Shown here in pieces: positions 62,735 to 64,000 of a DNA stretch of 64,000 nt. The notes under the pieces were generated by a model. It made no database searches. It was not told the origin of the DNA and was given only the letters and a program-made list of their open reading frames with translations. The stretch's first letter is position 1. Every line of letters starts with the position of its first letter. The position numbers were made by a program, and so were the translations under genes. This DNA is from Mycolicibacterium goodii (GTDB lineage Bacteria; Actinomycetota; Actinomycetes; Mycobacteriales; Mycobacteriaceae). The stretch covers positions 1,426,001-1,490,000 of the forward strand of contig NZ_CP012150.1 in assembly GCF_001187505.1 (NCBI RefSeq), read 5' to 3'.

Positions 62735-64000
62735 CGTCGCGGTTCGGTCAGCTGACCTACACGTCGTTCGATGCGGTCGGCACGGTGGGCGGATGGCAGG
62801 TCAAGGAGACCACCGACGCGCTGACCCCCGAGGAGACCCAGCTGATGCTGGCCGGGGTGCGCACGGTGTTCCGGTCGGTGGAGCCGATGCCCGACTATCC
62901 GACGCCCGAGCAGCTCGAGGCGGCGCCGCGACGCCTGGCCTACAGCCGCGTCGGCGAGAGCTGTGCGGCGTTGTGGCACACCGCGCCCGCGGGCTCGGAC
63001 AGCACCGGACGCCCCGGCAACGTGTTCGCGCATGTGCTCCTCGACCGCACACCCGACGTCGCGCCGCGGTACCGGGCGATCCAGTGGTGGCGGGCGGCGC
63101 ACTGGTTGTGCCCGTACGGCGCGACCGCGGTATCGCGGGCCGCGCTGGCCGAGCCTGGCCCGGAACCCGGCACCGCGGTGACGAAGGACAGCGTGGTGGC
63201 GTTCGCATTGGACATCACCACGTGGCGGTTGGCGACGCTGTTCGGGCTGCTCGACGCGGTCGCGGCGGCCCTCGACGGCGGCGCCCCGGTGGTGCTCGGC
63301 GTGCAGTCGCCCGACACCGCGGCCCAATGGATCGGGCTGCTGAGTTTCCTGATGTCACCGGGAACGGCTGCGCAGCTAAGCTTTTCGACGTTCGACCGGG
63401 CCGATCAGCTCAACGTGCACAGCGGGCAGGTGCTCAGCGCGGTGCCGATCGAGGATCTGTCCGCGGTGCCCGCGGGTGTGGTCGCGATCGGTGAGACCGA
63501 GACGCTGTCGCTTGGCGAACTCGGGGGAGAACCGCACCGCACCGCGGGTGGCTACCACATCGAGGTGACGCCCTGGTCGGCGATGGCCCAGGTGGCGCTG
63601 CTCGATGCGGGTTCGGCGCGGCGCCTGCTCGACGACATCGACGCGGTCGCCGAACAGGTCCGCGACGTCGGCCTGCATCCGGCCTGGCCGATGGCCATGG
63701 CCGTGGCGGGCCGCGCCGAGTTCACCGACGCCGAGGAAGAGGCGCACGAGGTCATCGCGGCGCATTCGCCGCCCGGGGTCGCGGTGGGATCGGCCGCCGC
63801 ACGCACCATCTCCAGTGTGCTGGCGGCCGCGGTCGGCACCACCACCGCCGACGCGTGGCGGGCCGTTCAGGAACTGCCGACCGGGCCCGGCGCGGTGTTC
63901 GCCGACACCACCTATCTGTGCCGTGCGGTCGCCGACGACGCGTGGTTGTCGCAAATGGGCCCAATACCTTTGGGGCCGAGAATGTTTCACGGGAAACCAA
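62731..64000 (+). CDS. GTPase-associated protein 1-like (GAP1-N2) protein, 3' end outside window
   Basis: At least 423 residues; the frame is open to the last base, so the gene is truncated by the window. The opening FGQLTYTSFDAVGTVGGWQV, the block RRLAYSRVGESCAALWH and the key segment GRPGNVFAHVLLDR resemble, from memory, the N-terminal domain of GAP1 (type N2). These proteins accompany small GTPases in bacterial conflict systems. A second region (RAIQWWRAAHWLCPYG and onward) would be the middle domain. The ATG overlaps the stop of the FN3-like gene. If the call is right, GTPase genes should lie just beyond 64 kb. Confidence 0.62.
   Translation, partial: MTSRFGQLTYTSFDAVGTVGGWQVKETTDALTPEETQLMLAGVRTVFRSVEPMPDYPTPEQLEAAPRRLAYSRVGESCAALWHTAPAGSDSTGRPGNVFAHVLLDRTPDVAPRYRAIQWWRAAHWLCPYGATAVSRAALAEPGPEPGTAVTKDSVVAFALDITTWRLATLFGLLDAVAAALDGGAPVVLGVQSPDTAAQWIGLLSFLMSPGTAAQLSFSTFDRADQLNVHSGQVLSAVPIEDLSAVPAGVVAIGETETLSLGELGGEPHRTAGGYHIEVTPWSAMAQVALLDAGSARRLLDDIDAVAEQVRDVGLHPAWPMAMAVAGRAEFTDAEEEAHEVIAAHSPPGVAVGSAAARTISSVLAAAVGTTTADAWRAVQELPTGPGAVFADTTYLCRAVADDAWLSQMGPIPLGPRMFHGKP

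Overview
The window is high-GC DNA from a fast-growing mycobacterium, most like Mycobacterium (Mycolicibacterium) smegmatis or a close relative. Three things support this. First, the order gyrA, DUF3566 protein, tRNA-Ile, tRNA-Ala, then cwsA, ppiA, PH-domain protein, crgA, DUF881 protein, trpG, pknB, pknA, pbpA, rodA, pstP, fhaB, fhaA is the mycobacterial origin-proximal order. Second, a complete exochelin locus, the water-soluble peptide siderophore of saprophytic mycobacteria, is inserted between the tRNAs and cwsA. Third, GTG and TTG starts are common and many genes overlap by 4 bases. The species cannot be fixed from the sequence alone.

Layout. 1-3.4 kb: a three-gene cassette of a small ESX-substrate-like protein, a 765-residue WXG-type protein and a lipoprotein, sitting directly before gyrA. 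3.6-7.4 kb: gyrA, a DUF3566 membrane protein, tRNA-Ile(GAT), a 30-codon membrane peptide whose stop lies inside the next tRNA, and tRNA-Ala(TGC). 7.4-41.9 kb: the siderophore island. 41.9-55.0 kb: cell-division and cell-wall genes, including the seven-gene minus-strand operon fhaA-fhaB-pstP-rodA-pbpA-pknA-pknB. 55.3-64 kb: tRNA-Leu(CAG), a decayed patch with an AbiJ-type remnant, a TacAT-type toxin-antitoxin pair, a methyltransferase, a TetR/DUF4267 divergent pair with a repeated operator, an AlkD-like repair protein coupled to a LigB-type dioxygenase, and the start of an FN3-like + GAP1-like conflict-system operon that runs off the window.

The siderophore island is close to self-contained. 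Precursors come from ornithine N5-hydroxylase (40528), the formyltransferase FxbA (11183, minus) and a dedicated aspartate decarboxylase for beta-alanine (40121). Assembly is by a single 7542-residue, six-module NRPS (16161-38789) with an MbtH-like partner (12358). Export is by a heterodimeric ABC exporter (12603, 14330), capture by a lipoprotein (38854, minus), import by two FecCD permeases and an ATPase (8274-11193), and iron release by a flavin-dependent SIP reductase (7470). IdeR-type iron boxes stand at the two main divergent promoters (12195 and 40038), with a weaker one at 7451. The adenylation codes read by eye for modules 1-5 and the positions of the epimerase domains match exochelin MS residue by residue. 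A sixth C-A-T-TE module has no residue to account for it in that published structure.

The most notable points are the extra sixth module, the complementary decay of the two ATP sites in the exporter pair, the beta-amino-acid signature in module 2, the tRNA-overlapping mini-ORF, the TAGCNNNGCTA operator array, and the truncated GAP1-type system at the right edge.
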